A stretch of DNA of 64,000 bases, taken from contig NZ_MVHJ01000028.1 of NCBI RefSeq assembly GCF_002086115.1, positions 1-64,000 of the forward strand. The letters run 5' to 3'. Of the stretch, positions 16,241 to 23,842 are shown in pieces. The DNA comes from Mycolicibacterium bacteremicum. Its GTDB lineage: Bacteria; Actinomycetota; Actinomycetes; Mycobacteriales; Mycobacteriaceae. A program made the position numbers and the translations under genes. Below the pieces are notes generated by a model. It was not told the DNA's origin. It made no database searches and was given only the letters and a program-made list of their open reading frames with translations. Within the stretch, counting starts at the first letter, position 1; each line of letters begins with the position of its first letter.

Positions 16241-18520
16241 ATGGCCAACAGCGCCGACACCACATCCGAGCAACAGTTCGAGCAGGACGTGGCTGCCACC
16301 CAGGAGTACTTCGACAGCCCGCGCTTCGCGGGGATCACCCGGTTGTACTCGGCCCGCCAGGTCGCCGAACAGCGCGGCACCATACCGAGCGACTACCCGG
16401 TGGCACGCGAGGCGGCCGCCGCGTTCTATCCGCGGCTGCGGGAACTGTTCGAGCAGAAGAAGAGCATCACCACCTTCGGGCCGTACTCCCCCGGTCAGGC
16501 CGTCACGATGAAGCGGATGGGCATCGAGGGCATCTACCTCGGCGGCTGGGCCACCTCGGCGAAGGGCTCCATCAGCGAGGACCCCGGGCCGGATCTGGCC
16601 AGCTACCCGCTGAGCCAGGTGCCCGACGAGGCCGCAGGCCTGGTGCGCGCCCTGCTGACCGCCGACCGCAATCAGCAGTACCTGCGGCTGAAGATGACCC
16701 CCGAGCAGCGCGCGGCGCAGCCCCCGATCGACTACCGGCCGTTCATCATCGCCGACGCGGATACCGGCCACGGTGGTGATCCACACGTGCGCAACCTGAT
16801 TCGGCGCTTCGTCGAGTCCGGCGTGCCGGGCTATCACATCGAGGACCAGCGCCCGGGCACCAAGAAGTGTGGACACCAGGGCGGCAAGGTGCTGGTGCCG
16901 TCGGATGAACAGATCAAGCGGCTCAACACCGCCCGCTTCCAGTTGGACATCATGCGGGTGCCCGGCATCATCGTCGCGCGCACCGATGCCGAGGCGGCCA
17001 ATCTGATCGACAGCCGCGCCGACGAGCGCGATCAGCCGTTCCTGCTCGGCGCCACCAATGTGAAGATCCCGCCCTATAAGGCGTGCTTCCTGGCGATCAC
17101 CCGCTATTTCCACAACCTGGGGGTCACCGAGCTCAACGGGCATCTGCTCTACGCGCTGCCCGACGGCGAATACGCCGCGGCCGAGGCCTGGTTGGAGCGG
17201 CAGGGCCTGCTCGACGCCATCAAGGAGGCCGCCGGGTCCTACCGGCCCGGCCAGTCCGTGGACGCGCTGTTCGACACGGTGGAGTCGCAGTTCGTCGAGG
17301 CCTGGCAGAACGACGCCGGCCTGGAAACCTACGGTGACGCGGTGGCCGAGCTGCTGGAGTTCCGGGAGCGCGAGGGCGAGAAGGCCGACATGAGCGCCGC
17401 CGAGTGGCGCGAATTCGCCAGGACCGCATCGCTGTACGCGGCGCGGGAGCAGGCGAAGTCGCTGGGCGCCGATGTGGCCTGGGATCCCGAGCGGGTCAAG
17501 ACACCCGAGGGGTACTACCAGATCCGCGGCGGCATCCCCTACGCCATCGCCAAATCCCTTGCCGCCGCGCCATTCGCCGACATCCTGTGGATGGAGACCA
17601 AGACCGCCGACCTGGCCGATGCGCGGGAGTTCGCGCACGCGGTGCACGCCGTGTACCCGGACAAGATGCTGGCCTACAACCTCTCGCCGTCGTTCAACTG
17701 GGACACCACCGGGATGAGCGACGACGAGATGCGGGCCTTCCCGGAGGAGATCGGCAAGCTCGGGTTCGTGTTCAACTTCATGACCTACGGCGGGCACCAG
17801 ATCGACGGTGTCGCCGCCGAGGAGTTCGCCACCGCGCTGCGCCAGGACGGCATGCTGTCGCTGGCCCGGCTGCAGCGCAAGATGCGGCTCGTCGAATCCC
17901 CCTATCGCACACCGCAAACGCTGGTGGGTGGCCCGCGCAGTGATGCCGCGCTGGCGGCGTCGTCCGGGCGCACGGCGACGACGAAGTCGATGGGCAAGGG
18001 CTCCACCCAGCACCAGCACCTGGTGCAGACCGAGGTGCCCAAGAAGCTGCTGGAGGAATGGCTGGCGATCTGGGGCGAGCACTATCAGCTCGGTGAGACG
18101 CTGCGGGTCCAGCTACGGCCGCGCCGCGCCGGATCCGATGTGCTCGAACTCGGTATCTACGGCGACGGCGAGGACAAGGTCGCCGATGTCATCGTCGACC
18201 CGATCAAAGACCGGCATGGCCGCAGCATCCTGACCGTCCGGGACCAGAACACCTACGCCGAGAAGCTGCGCAAGAAGCGTCTGATGGACGTCATCCACCT
18301 GTGGCTGATCCACCGCTTCAAGCCTGAGATCGTCTACTACGTCACGCCGACCGAGGACAACATCTATCAGACCGAAAAGCTGAAGAAACACGGCCTGTTC
18401 AGCAACGTCTATCAGGAAGTCGGCGAGATCATCGTCGCCGATGTGAACCAGCCACGCATCGACGAGCTGCTGTCCCCGGACCGGGAGGCCTTGAGCCGGC
18501 TGATCCGCAAGGAGGATTAG
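16241..18520 (+). CDS. aceA: Isocitrate lyase, long form (AceA/Icl2 type)
   Basis: 759 aa, much longer than the ~430-aa Icl1 and matching the mycobacterial second isocitrate lyase. It splits isocitrate to glyoxylate and succinate and usually also 2-methylisocitrate. The TIM-barrel core has ADADTGHGG near residue 174, the active-site lid KKCGHQGGK with Cys210, and NLSPSFNWD near 480. The extra C-terminal ~150 residues (from about 610) are the Icl2-specific regulatory domain, known in M. tuberculosis to bind acetyl-CoA or propionyl-CoA. AGGAGCACAAGAG precedes the ATG. A strong bidirectional hairpin follows the stop by one base. Confidence 0.95.
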   Translation: MANSADTTSEQQFEQDVAATQEYFDSPRFAGITRLYSARQVAEQRGTIPSDYPVAREAAAAFYPRLRELFEQKKSITTFGPYSPGQAVTMKRMGIEGIYLGGWATSAKGSISEDPGPDLASYPLSQVPDEAAGLVRALLTADRNQQYLRLKMTPEQRAAQPPIDYRPFIIADADTGHGGDPHVRNLIRRFVESGVPGYHIEDQRPGTKKCGHQGGKVLVPSDEQIKRLNTARFQLDIMRVPGIIVARTDAEAANLIDSRADERDQPFLLGATNVKIPPYKACFLAITRYFHNLGVTELNGHLLYALPDGEYAAAEAWLERQGLLDAIKEAAGSYRPGQSVDALFDTVESQFVEAWQNDAGLETYGDAVAELLEFREREGEKADMSAAEWREFARTASLYAAREQAKSLGADVAWDPERVKTPEGYYQIRGGIPYAIAKSLAAAPFADILWMETKTADLADAREFAHAVHAVYPDKMLAYNLSPSFNWDTTGMSDDEMRAFPEEIGKLGFVFNFMTYGGHQIDGVAAEEFATALRQDGMLSLARLQRKMRLVESPYRTPQTLVGGPRSDAALAASSGRTATTKSMGKGSTQHQHLVQTEVPKKLLEEWLAIWGEHYQLGETLRVQLRPRRAGSDVLELGIYGDGEDKVADVIVDPIKDRHGRSILTVRDQNTYAEKLRKKRLMDVIHLWLIHRFKPEIVYYVTPTEDNIYQTEKLKKHGLFSNVYQEVGEIIVADVNQPRIDELLSPDREALSRLIRKED

Positions 18521-18521
18521 C

Positions 18522-18570
18522 GATTTCGGTGAGGATACGTGCGGTCAGCGCACGTATCCTCACCGAAATC
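18522..18570. terminator. Bidirectional intrinsic-type terminator
   Basis: A perfect 22-bp stem (18522-18543 pairing with 18549-18570, starting GATTTCGGTGAGGATACG) encloses a 5-base loop. It fills the whole space between the isocitrate lyase stop (18518-18520) and the stop of the convergent lipoprotein gene (18572-18574). There is no U-tract on either side, as is common in mycobacteria. Confidence 0.85.
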
Positions 18571-18571
18571 A

Positions 18572-20884
18572 CTACGGGGTGCCGAGGTTCAAGAACACCG
18601 TCTCGCCGTTGGCGTCCTCGACACCGTCGTTGTCGGTGATGACGTACAGGTTTCCGTTGCCGGCCACCGCCATTCCCTCCACCTTCTCCTGCACGAAACC
18701 GTTCGTGGCGGCCAGATCCGGGAGCAGATCACGGGCGAGGGTCTTGGGCAACACCTTCGGCGCCGCGGTGCCGGTGACGCCGGCCTCGGTGGGCAGCGCG
18801 ACGCGGTAGATGGCCTTGACCCGGGCATCCGGACCGTTGAGCTTGTCCCGCTCGAGGACCAGCAGCGAGCCGTCGTACACCGCGATCTCGGACAGACCGA
18901 TCCAGTCCCCGTCGGCGTCGGTGGTCTCCGTTCGGTAGCCGTACCACTCCCACTTCTGGTCGGCCGGGGTGTACTTGCCCAGCCGCACGACACCCGCCGG
19001 GTCCCCCTTCACCCCGCGCTGCAGGGCCACCCAGATGGTCTCGCCGTCGATCGCCACACCCTCCAGCCCCTGGCCTTCCAGTCCGGCGGCGATCTCGGCC
19101 GGCAGCGCGACGCGATCCTTGATCGCGCCGTCGGGTGCGACGTTGACCAGTTCGTTGCCGTCGCCCTGCTCGCCCTCGACGGCCAGCACGTACCCGTCGG
19201 GGCGCACCGCGAGACCTTCGATGTCCAGCGCGACCGGCTGCCCGTTCTCGGTGACGGTGAGTTCGCTGTCGATGAGGGCCGGGGTCTTGGTCAGGTCGAT
19301 GCTCAGGATGCGGGCCGGCCCGTAGGCGATATCGGTCGCGGTGAACAGCCGGTCCCGCGCGGCGGGATCGGCGGCCAGCGCACCGAGGGCGCCCCAGCCG
19401 ATGGGGGTGCCGTCGATGTCACCGGAGACGATGGACGGGAAGGCCGGCTTGCCACCGCTGCCGGCGAACGCCGCACCGAACCCGTAGACGTTCACCGACG
19501 CGCGGACGCGGTTGTCGGCGTCATCGGACTCCGAGGAGATGACCAGCAGGTCGCGGTTGGGGATCGCCAGGATCCCCTCGGGACCGGGTGTGGTCGGCAG
19601 GATCTGCCGGAAGACCGGCGCTTTCGGATCACTGACGTCATAGGCGGCGACGAAATTGCTGCGCTCGGAGGCCACCAGGGCCGTCGGCCGTCCGCCGATC
19701 TCGGTGATCGCCAGCCCTTCGGGCTCGGGGCCTTTGGACTCGGCACGGGACTCGATGTGTAGGCCGGTGCGGACCGCGAGCTGTTCGAACGAGTTGCCGG
19801 CATCCCAGACGACCGCACCGGTGGCCGCGTCGAAGACCGTCCAGCCGCGGGTGCCGCCCTTCCAGTCGCCTTCGTTGGCGGTCGCGATGTGATCGTCGCC
19901 GATCCAGCCGATGGCGTCCGGTTCGCGCGGGGCCGCCTCGATCGAACCGGTCTGATCCAGCGTGCCGTCCTCGGCGTTGTCGATACCGTTCACCGCCTGG
20001 GTGCCGGCGGTGAAGATGTCGGATACCGTGCCGGTTCTGCCGTCGATGATGGCGATGCCGTTGTTCTCCTGCAGGGTCAGTGCGATCTGCCCGCGGGAGT
20101 TGATGCTGACGTATTCGGGCTCGAGGTCTTGCGGGGTGTCCAGTCCGGCGGCGCGGGCGGCCTCGACGTCGAAGTCGACCGTGCGGGCCCGCCACCCGGC
20201 CGGCTCTCCGGTCAGGTCGAGCAGTTGCAGAAAACCGGTGGGCGGTTGCGGCAGATCGCCCTCGTCGCCGCCCGGTGGGGTGAACTCCTCGTCGCGCTGA
20301 TTCTCCATGGCGATGGCCGCGAACGAGCCGTCCGGGCTGATGGCGATCGAGTCCGGCTGGCCGCCGAGGTCGATGCTGCGCACCCGGGTCCGGTCGGCCA
20401 CCCGCACGATGTCGACGCGGCCGGACGGGTTGGCGAAATCGCCTCCGGTGGTGTCCACCACCACCAGGACGTACTCACCCACGGCCGCGACGGAGGTCGG
20501 CTGGTCATCGGCGTGGCCGAGCTCTTCCAACGACAGCGTGCCCACACCAACGGGTTTGAGCGGGTCGCGGATGTCGACGAAGCCGATGCGCTTGGCCGCG
20601 GCGTCGGTGTAGATGACGGTGTTGCCGTCGGGGGTGACGGTGGAGATCTCGGCGACGGTCTCGGTCTTCGGGTCCTCGCCGGCCGGCCGATTCAGGTACA
20701 CCGGGTAGGTCGCCAGCCGGTGATAGCGCTCGGCGTCGGGGAAGTCGAAGTCGACCGGCGAGGTGGCACGCTGCACCTGCGGGGCGGGCCCACCATGGCC
20801 GGGCTGCTGGGTGTCGGTGGAGCAGCCGGCGGCCAGCAGCGCCGCGGCCGCGGCGGCTGTCAGACGACCCAGGTTCGACGTCAT
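18572..20884 (-). CDS. Phytase/esterase-like beta-propeller lipoprotein
   Basis: 770-aa exported lipoprotein. Signal peptide LTAAAAAALLAAGC has its lipidated Cys at about residue 21. The body looks like a repeat beta-propeller: an N-terminal YVTN/choice-of-anchor style region (about 60-230, DSIAISPDGSFAAIAMENQ) and a C-terminal region (about 480-770) with the esterase-like-activity-of-phytase pattern, for example DGYVLAVEGEQGDGNELVN and LNLGTP at the end. The family contains phosphatase and phosphoesterase-like members, but catalytic residues cannot be confirmed here. It starts at ATG 20884. Monocistronic: a hairpin lies upstream at 20972-21004 and another at its 3' end. Confidence 0.85.
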   Translation of the reverse strand: MTSNLGRLTAAAAAALLAAGCSTDTQQPGHGGPAPQVQRATSPVDFDFPDAERYHRLATYPVYLNRPAGEDPKTETVAEISTVTPDGNTVIYTDAAAKRIGFVDIRDPLKPVGVGTLSLEELGHADDQPTSVAAVGEYVLVVVDTTGGDFANPSGRVDIVRVADRTRVRSIDLGGQPDSIAISPDGSFAAIAMENQRDEEFTPPGGDEGDLPQPPTGFLQLLDLTGEPAGWRARTVDFDVEAARAAGLDTPQDLEPEYVSINSRGQIALTLQENNGIAIIDGRTGTVSDIFTAGTQAVNGIDNAEDGTLDQTGSIEAAPREPDAIGWIGDDHIATANEGDWKGGTRGWTVFDAATGAVVWDAGNSFEQLAVRTGLHIESRAESKGPEPEGLAITEIGGRPTALVASERSNFVAAYDVSDPKAPVFRQILPTTPGPEGILAIPNRDLLVISSESDDADNRVRASVNVYGFGAAFAGSGGKPAFPSIVSGDIDGTPIGWGALGALAADPAARDRLFTATDIAYGPARILSIDLTKTPALIDSELTVTENGQPVALDIEGLAVRPDGYVLAVEGEQGDGNELVNVAPDGAIKDRVALPAEIAAGLEGQGLEGVAIDGETIWVALQRGVKGDPAGVVRLGKYTPADQKWEWYGYRTETTDADGDWIGLSEIAVYDGSLLVLERDKLNGPDARVKAIYRVALPTEAGVTGTAAPKVLPKTLARDLLPDLAATNGFVQEKVEGMAVAGNGNLYVITDNDGVEDANGETVFLNLGTP

Positions 20885-20971
20885 GAGGACCCCTGTTCGG
20901 TTCGGCGGTGAAGTCGAGTGATCTTGACGAAGCCGGGTGAACGTCAGGCAACACTCAGGTGGCCAACGAGA

Positions 20972-21004
20972 AAGGGCCGGTCCTGGGTTCCAGGACCGGC
21001 CCTT
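20972..21004 (-). terminator. Terminator hairpin after the PGRS-like gene
   Basis: AAGGGCCGGTCCT (20972-20984) pairs perfectly with AGGACCGGCCCTT (20992-21004) around a 7-base loop. Read leftward it ends in TTTCTCG. It ends the PGRS-like transcript before the promoter of the phytase-like gene. Confidence 0.75.
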
Positions 21005-21010
21005 CTCTCA

Positions 21011-21085
21011 CCTGTCGGGACTTTGCACTCTTGTCCCTGTCGGGACTATGCACTCTTGTCCCTGTCGGGACTACGCACCGTTGTC
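21011..21085. repeat. Three 25-bp tandem repeats overlapping a gene end
   Basis: Units at 21011-21035, 21036-21060 and 21061-21085 begin CCTGTCGGGACT and end TTGTC. Units 1 and 2 differ at one base; unit 3 differs from unit 2 at three. Each junction creates the palindrome GTCCC-TGTC-GGGAC. The third unit contains the stop codon (21071-21073) and last codons of the PGRS-like gene. Confidence 0.85.
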
Positions 21086-22810
21086 GGCGCCCTCATTGCC
21101 CGGGCGACCGCCGGGACCACCGCCGGCGCCGCCCTGCCCGTTGGAAGCGCCGCCGTTGCCGCCGTTGCCGCCGAGGCCACCGAAGCTGCCACTGCCGCCG
21201 TCGCCGCCGTTGCCTCCGGTACCCGACGTGATGCCCTGGTCGCCGATCCCGTTGCCGCCGTTGCCGCCACGACCACCGCCGGTCAGGATGCCGCGGCCGT
21301 CACCACCGTCGCCGCCCTCGCCGCCGGTGCCGCCCTGGAGTTCCTTGGTTCCGTCGCCACCGTCGCCGCCGCGGCCACCGCCACCGAGTGCCAGGCCGCT
21401 TCCGCCGCCGCTGCCGCCCGCGCCACCGGTGGCCTCACCGGTGGTCGCGGTTCCGCTGCCGCCGTTACCGCCACGGCCGCCGCTGCCCAGGATGGCGTTG
21501 CTCCCGCCGCTGCCGCCGGCGCCACCGGTCGCATTTCCGGTTGTCGCGGTGGCGTCGCCGCCGGTGCCGCCCCAGCCGCCGCCGCCGACCTCGACGACAC
21601 CGCCGGTGCCGCCGGCACCACCGACCGCCGAACCACCGCCGCCCGCGGTGGCGCTACCGCCGTTGCCGCCGCGCCCCGGGTCGTACAGGCCCTGGCCGGC
21701 GTCGCCGCCCGCACCGCCGGTGGCGGTGCCGAGGCCGTCGCCCTGAGCGGTGCCGCCGGCACCGCCGTCGCCACCGCCGCCCACGATGCCCGCGGTGCCG
21801 CCATTGCCGCCGGCGCCGCCGACCGCGTTGGCGCCCTCGGCGCTGCCGCCGTTGCCGCCGTGACCGCCGTTGCCGCCGATCAGGCCGGCCGCGCCACCAT
21901 CGCCGCCCGCACCACCGGTCTCGTCCGCGCCGGCCTGGTCACCGTCGCCGCCGCGCCCGCCGTCACCGAAGATCAGACCGCCGCGTCCGCCGTTGCCGCC
22001 GTCGGCGTTCAGTCCGGAACCGTCGCCACCGCGTCCACCATTGCCGAGAAGTCCTGCCGCGCCGCCGTTTCCGCCACCGAGGCCACCGTCGCCACCGCTG
22101 CCGAGAAGGCCGCCCTGGCCACCGTCGGCACCGAAGCCACCGGCACCACCGTTGCCGAACAGCAGGCCGCCGCGGCCGCCGTTGACACCCGCGGTGATGG
22201 AGCTGAAGCCGTTGCCGATCAGCAGGCCGCCATCGGGATTGGAAAGCGTGCCGTTGCGCACGAAGAAGCTGACGACCGGGATGCGCCCGCCGATGTCACC
22301 GAGTAGGCCGGCGATCACGCCGGGCAGATCACCGAGGCTGGCCTGGGCGACCTGCAGGGCGCCGTCGGCAGCAGCCACCATCACGGTTACCTCGGTGTCG
22401 GAGTCACCACCGGTGCGCGCGACCGCATCGGCCAGCACCTGGGGCGAGAAGTCCGGCGCGCCCGAACGTGCGCTGCCAGCGCCGAATTCACCGGACGGTC
22501 CCCCCTCGGCGCTGCCGCCGGTGGGCACGAAGGTGATCAGCGTGCCGCCGGCATCCGCCGCGCCGGGCACGGCGGCCTCGGGCGCGGCCGTGCCGCCGCC
22601 GACCTGTGCACCATAGAGCGCGTTGGGCGCCGGGGCAGGCAGCACCGCAGCCGCGAGGACCGGTTGCGCGTGCACGATCGGCGGGACCGCGACCGTTGCC
22701 GGGGCGGCAACCTCGGTCCGATCACCCTCCGCCGAGACGACGGCGATGCCCGTCGTCGCGAGGACACCTGCTGCCAATGCCGAAAAGACTGTGCTGGGCA
22801 CGTTTCCCAC
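21071..22810 (-). CDS. PGRS-like glycine-rich exported protein without a PE domain
   Basis: 579 aa. Starts at GTG 22810 with AAGGAG five bases upstream. Residues 1-28 look like a signal peptide (STVFSALAAGVLATTGIAVV then SAEGD). A unique region of about 170 residues follows (FSPQVLADAVARTGGDSDTE; VSFFVRNGTLSNPDGGLLIG). From about residue 200 to the end the sequence is built of GGxGGxGG units such as GGNGGRGGLLFGNGGAGGFG, the PGRS pattern of mycobacteria. The PE domain that normally leads PGRS proteins is absent, so export would use the general secretory route. These repeats bind calcium in some studied relatives. Likely surface or secreted; role unknown. Confidence 0.85.
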   Translation of the reverse strand: MGNVPSTVFSALAAGVLATTGIAVVSAEGDRTEVAAPATVAVPPIVHAQPVLAAAVLPAPAPNALYGAQVGGGTAAPEAAVPGAADAGGTLITFVPTGGSAEGGPSGEFGAGSARSGAPDFSPQVLADAVARTGGDSDTEVTVMVAAADGALQVAQASLGDLPGVIAGLLGDIGGRIPVVSFFVRNGTLSNPDGGLLIGNGFSSITAGVNGGRGGLLFGNGGAGGFGADGGQGGLLGSGGDGGLGGGNGGAAGLLGNGGRGGDGSGLNADGGNGGRGGLIFGDGGRGGDGDQAGADETGGAGGDGGAAGLIGGNGGHGGNGGSAEGANAVGGAGGNGGTAGIVGGGGDGGAGGTAQGDGLGTATGGAGGDAGQGLYDPGRGGNGGSATAGGGGSAVGGAGGTGGVVEVGGGGWGGTGGDATATTGNATGGAGGSGGSNAILGSGGRGGNGGSGTATTGEATGGAGGSGGGSGLALGGGGRGGDGGDGTKELQGGTGGEGGDGGDGRGILTGGGRGGNGGNGIGDQGITSGTGGNGGDGGSGSFGGLGGNGGNGGASNGQGGAGGGPGGRPGNEGADNGA

Positions 22811-23157
22811 CGAAGCTCCTTAAGCTGACCCAATTTGCCGCGAGCAGTATGTCAGACATTTGCTTAGAAATCTCTCAGTTTGCGGCAGTCTGCGCAAAAG
22901 TCGGCATCCGACGGCTTGACGTCGGCGTTTACCGATGAGTTTCGCGCGCACTACCGTATCTTCATCAAGATCATTGCCATCGACACGGTTTTGCTGCGCG
23001 CAATTTCGGCGGTGCTGCGACCCCGTCCTGAGCCGGTAGCTGTCCGTCGGAGTCGATCGCCGGGCGCACACCGCCGCCCGTCCCGGGTCGTTCGACGCGC
23101 CCGTCGACTTCGCCGACATTGCCATGAGCGGCGCGGTCGGGGTTTAAGGTGCAGTCC
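22811..23157. other. Gene-free divergent intergenic region (347 bp)
   Basis: This stretch separates the PGRS-like gene (leftward) from the LAS-fold-like gene (rightward). It is less GC-rich than its neighbours, for example around 22850-22890 and 22960-23010. It must hold both promoters. No convincing coding frame, RNA gene or long palindrome was found. GTTTAAGGT at 23142-23150 lies close to the rightward start. Confidence 0.6.
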
Positions 23158-23832
23158 GTGAGCAGATTCGGGTTAGCCGGCAACCGTGGGCGGTGGTTGG
23201 CGCTCACGATGTCGGTGGTGGTGTCCGCGGCGGTGCTCGTCGCGCAGAACGCCACCCCGCCCGTCCACCCCGAAGAAGTCCCGGCCGCCGGCGCGCCGAG
23301 CACCGCACCCGCACAGCTGCCGGCGTTCTCCCCCATGCCCGGGCAGAGCGCGACCGAGGCGGAATTGTTGGCCGCCAGCGTCCCCGTCGAACCGCGGGTG
23401 CTGGACTTCCCGCTCGATCCCGGGGTGGCCCCGGAATCGAGCCTGCAGGTCAAGACGATCTGGGTGGCCCGCGCCATCAGCATGATGTTTCCCGAGATCA
23501 CCACCATCGGCGGATACCGCCAGGACGCACTGAAGTGGCATCCCAACGGGTTGGCCATCGACGTGATGATCCCCGATCACAACAGCGAGCAGGGAATCGA
23601 ACTCGGCAATCAGATCGCCGGGCTCGCACTGGCCAACGCCGAACGCTGGGGCGTCATCCACGTCATCTGGCGACAAGGCTTCTACCCCGGCATCGGCGCC
23701 CCGAGCTGGACGGCCGATTACGGTTCCGAGACCCTGAACCACTTCGATCACGTCCACATCGCCACGGATGGGGGCGGCTACCCCACCGGTGACGAGTCCT
23801 ACTACCTCGGTTCGATGACACCGGCTCGATAG
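23158..23832 (+). CDS. Exported ARB-07466-like (LAS/M15-like fold) protein
   Basis: 224-aa secreted protein with an N-terminal hydrophobic signal (RWLALTMSVVVSAAVLVAQN). The C-terminal half carries KWHPNGLAIDVMIPD and NHFDHVHIATDGGGYP. The pattern His-x5-Asp followed by His-x-His matches the zinc ligands of LAS-type peptidases and this mycobacterial family. A peptidoglycan-related role is possible but not shown. GTG 23158 is preferred because AAGG lies eight bases upstream; an in-frame GTG three codons earlier is the alternative. It converges on the alkaline-phosphatase-like gene with a 10-bp gap. Confidence 0.8.
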   Translation: MSRFGLAGNRGRWLALTMSVVVSAAVLVAQNATPPVHPEEVPAAGAPSTAPAQLPAFSPMPGQSATEAELLAASVPVEPRVLDFPLDPGVAPESSLQVKTIWVARAISMMFPEITTIGGYRQDALKWHPNGLAIDVMIPDHNSEQGIELGNQIAGLALANAERWGVIHVIWRQGFYPGIGAPSWTADYGSETLNHFDHVHIATDGGGYPTGDESYYLGSMTPAR

Positions 23833-23842
23833 GGCCTTGGCA

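Noticed and set aside
21011..21085. DosR-box reading of the GGGACT...GTCCC elements in the 25-bp repeats
   Set aside because: The DosR consensus needs GGGACT and AGTCCC closely spaced around a short AT centre; the arms here are separated differently and lie at a gene end, not a promoter.
20918..22306. 462-codon Ala/Thr-rich frame antisense to the PGRS-like gene
   Set aside because: It is the mirror of the GGxGGxGG repeats. The leftward frame has a ribosome site, a signal peptide and family character.
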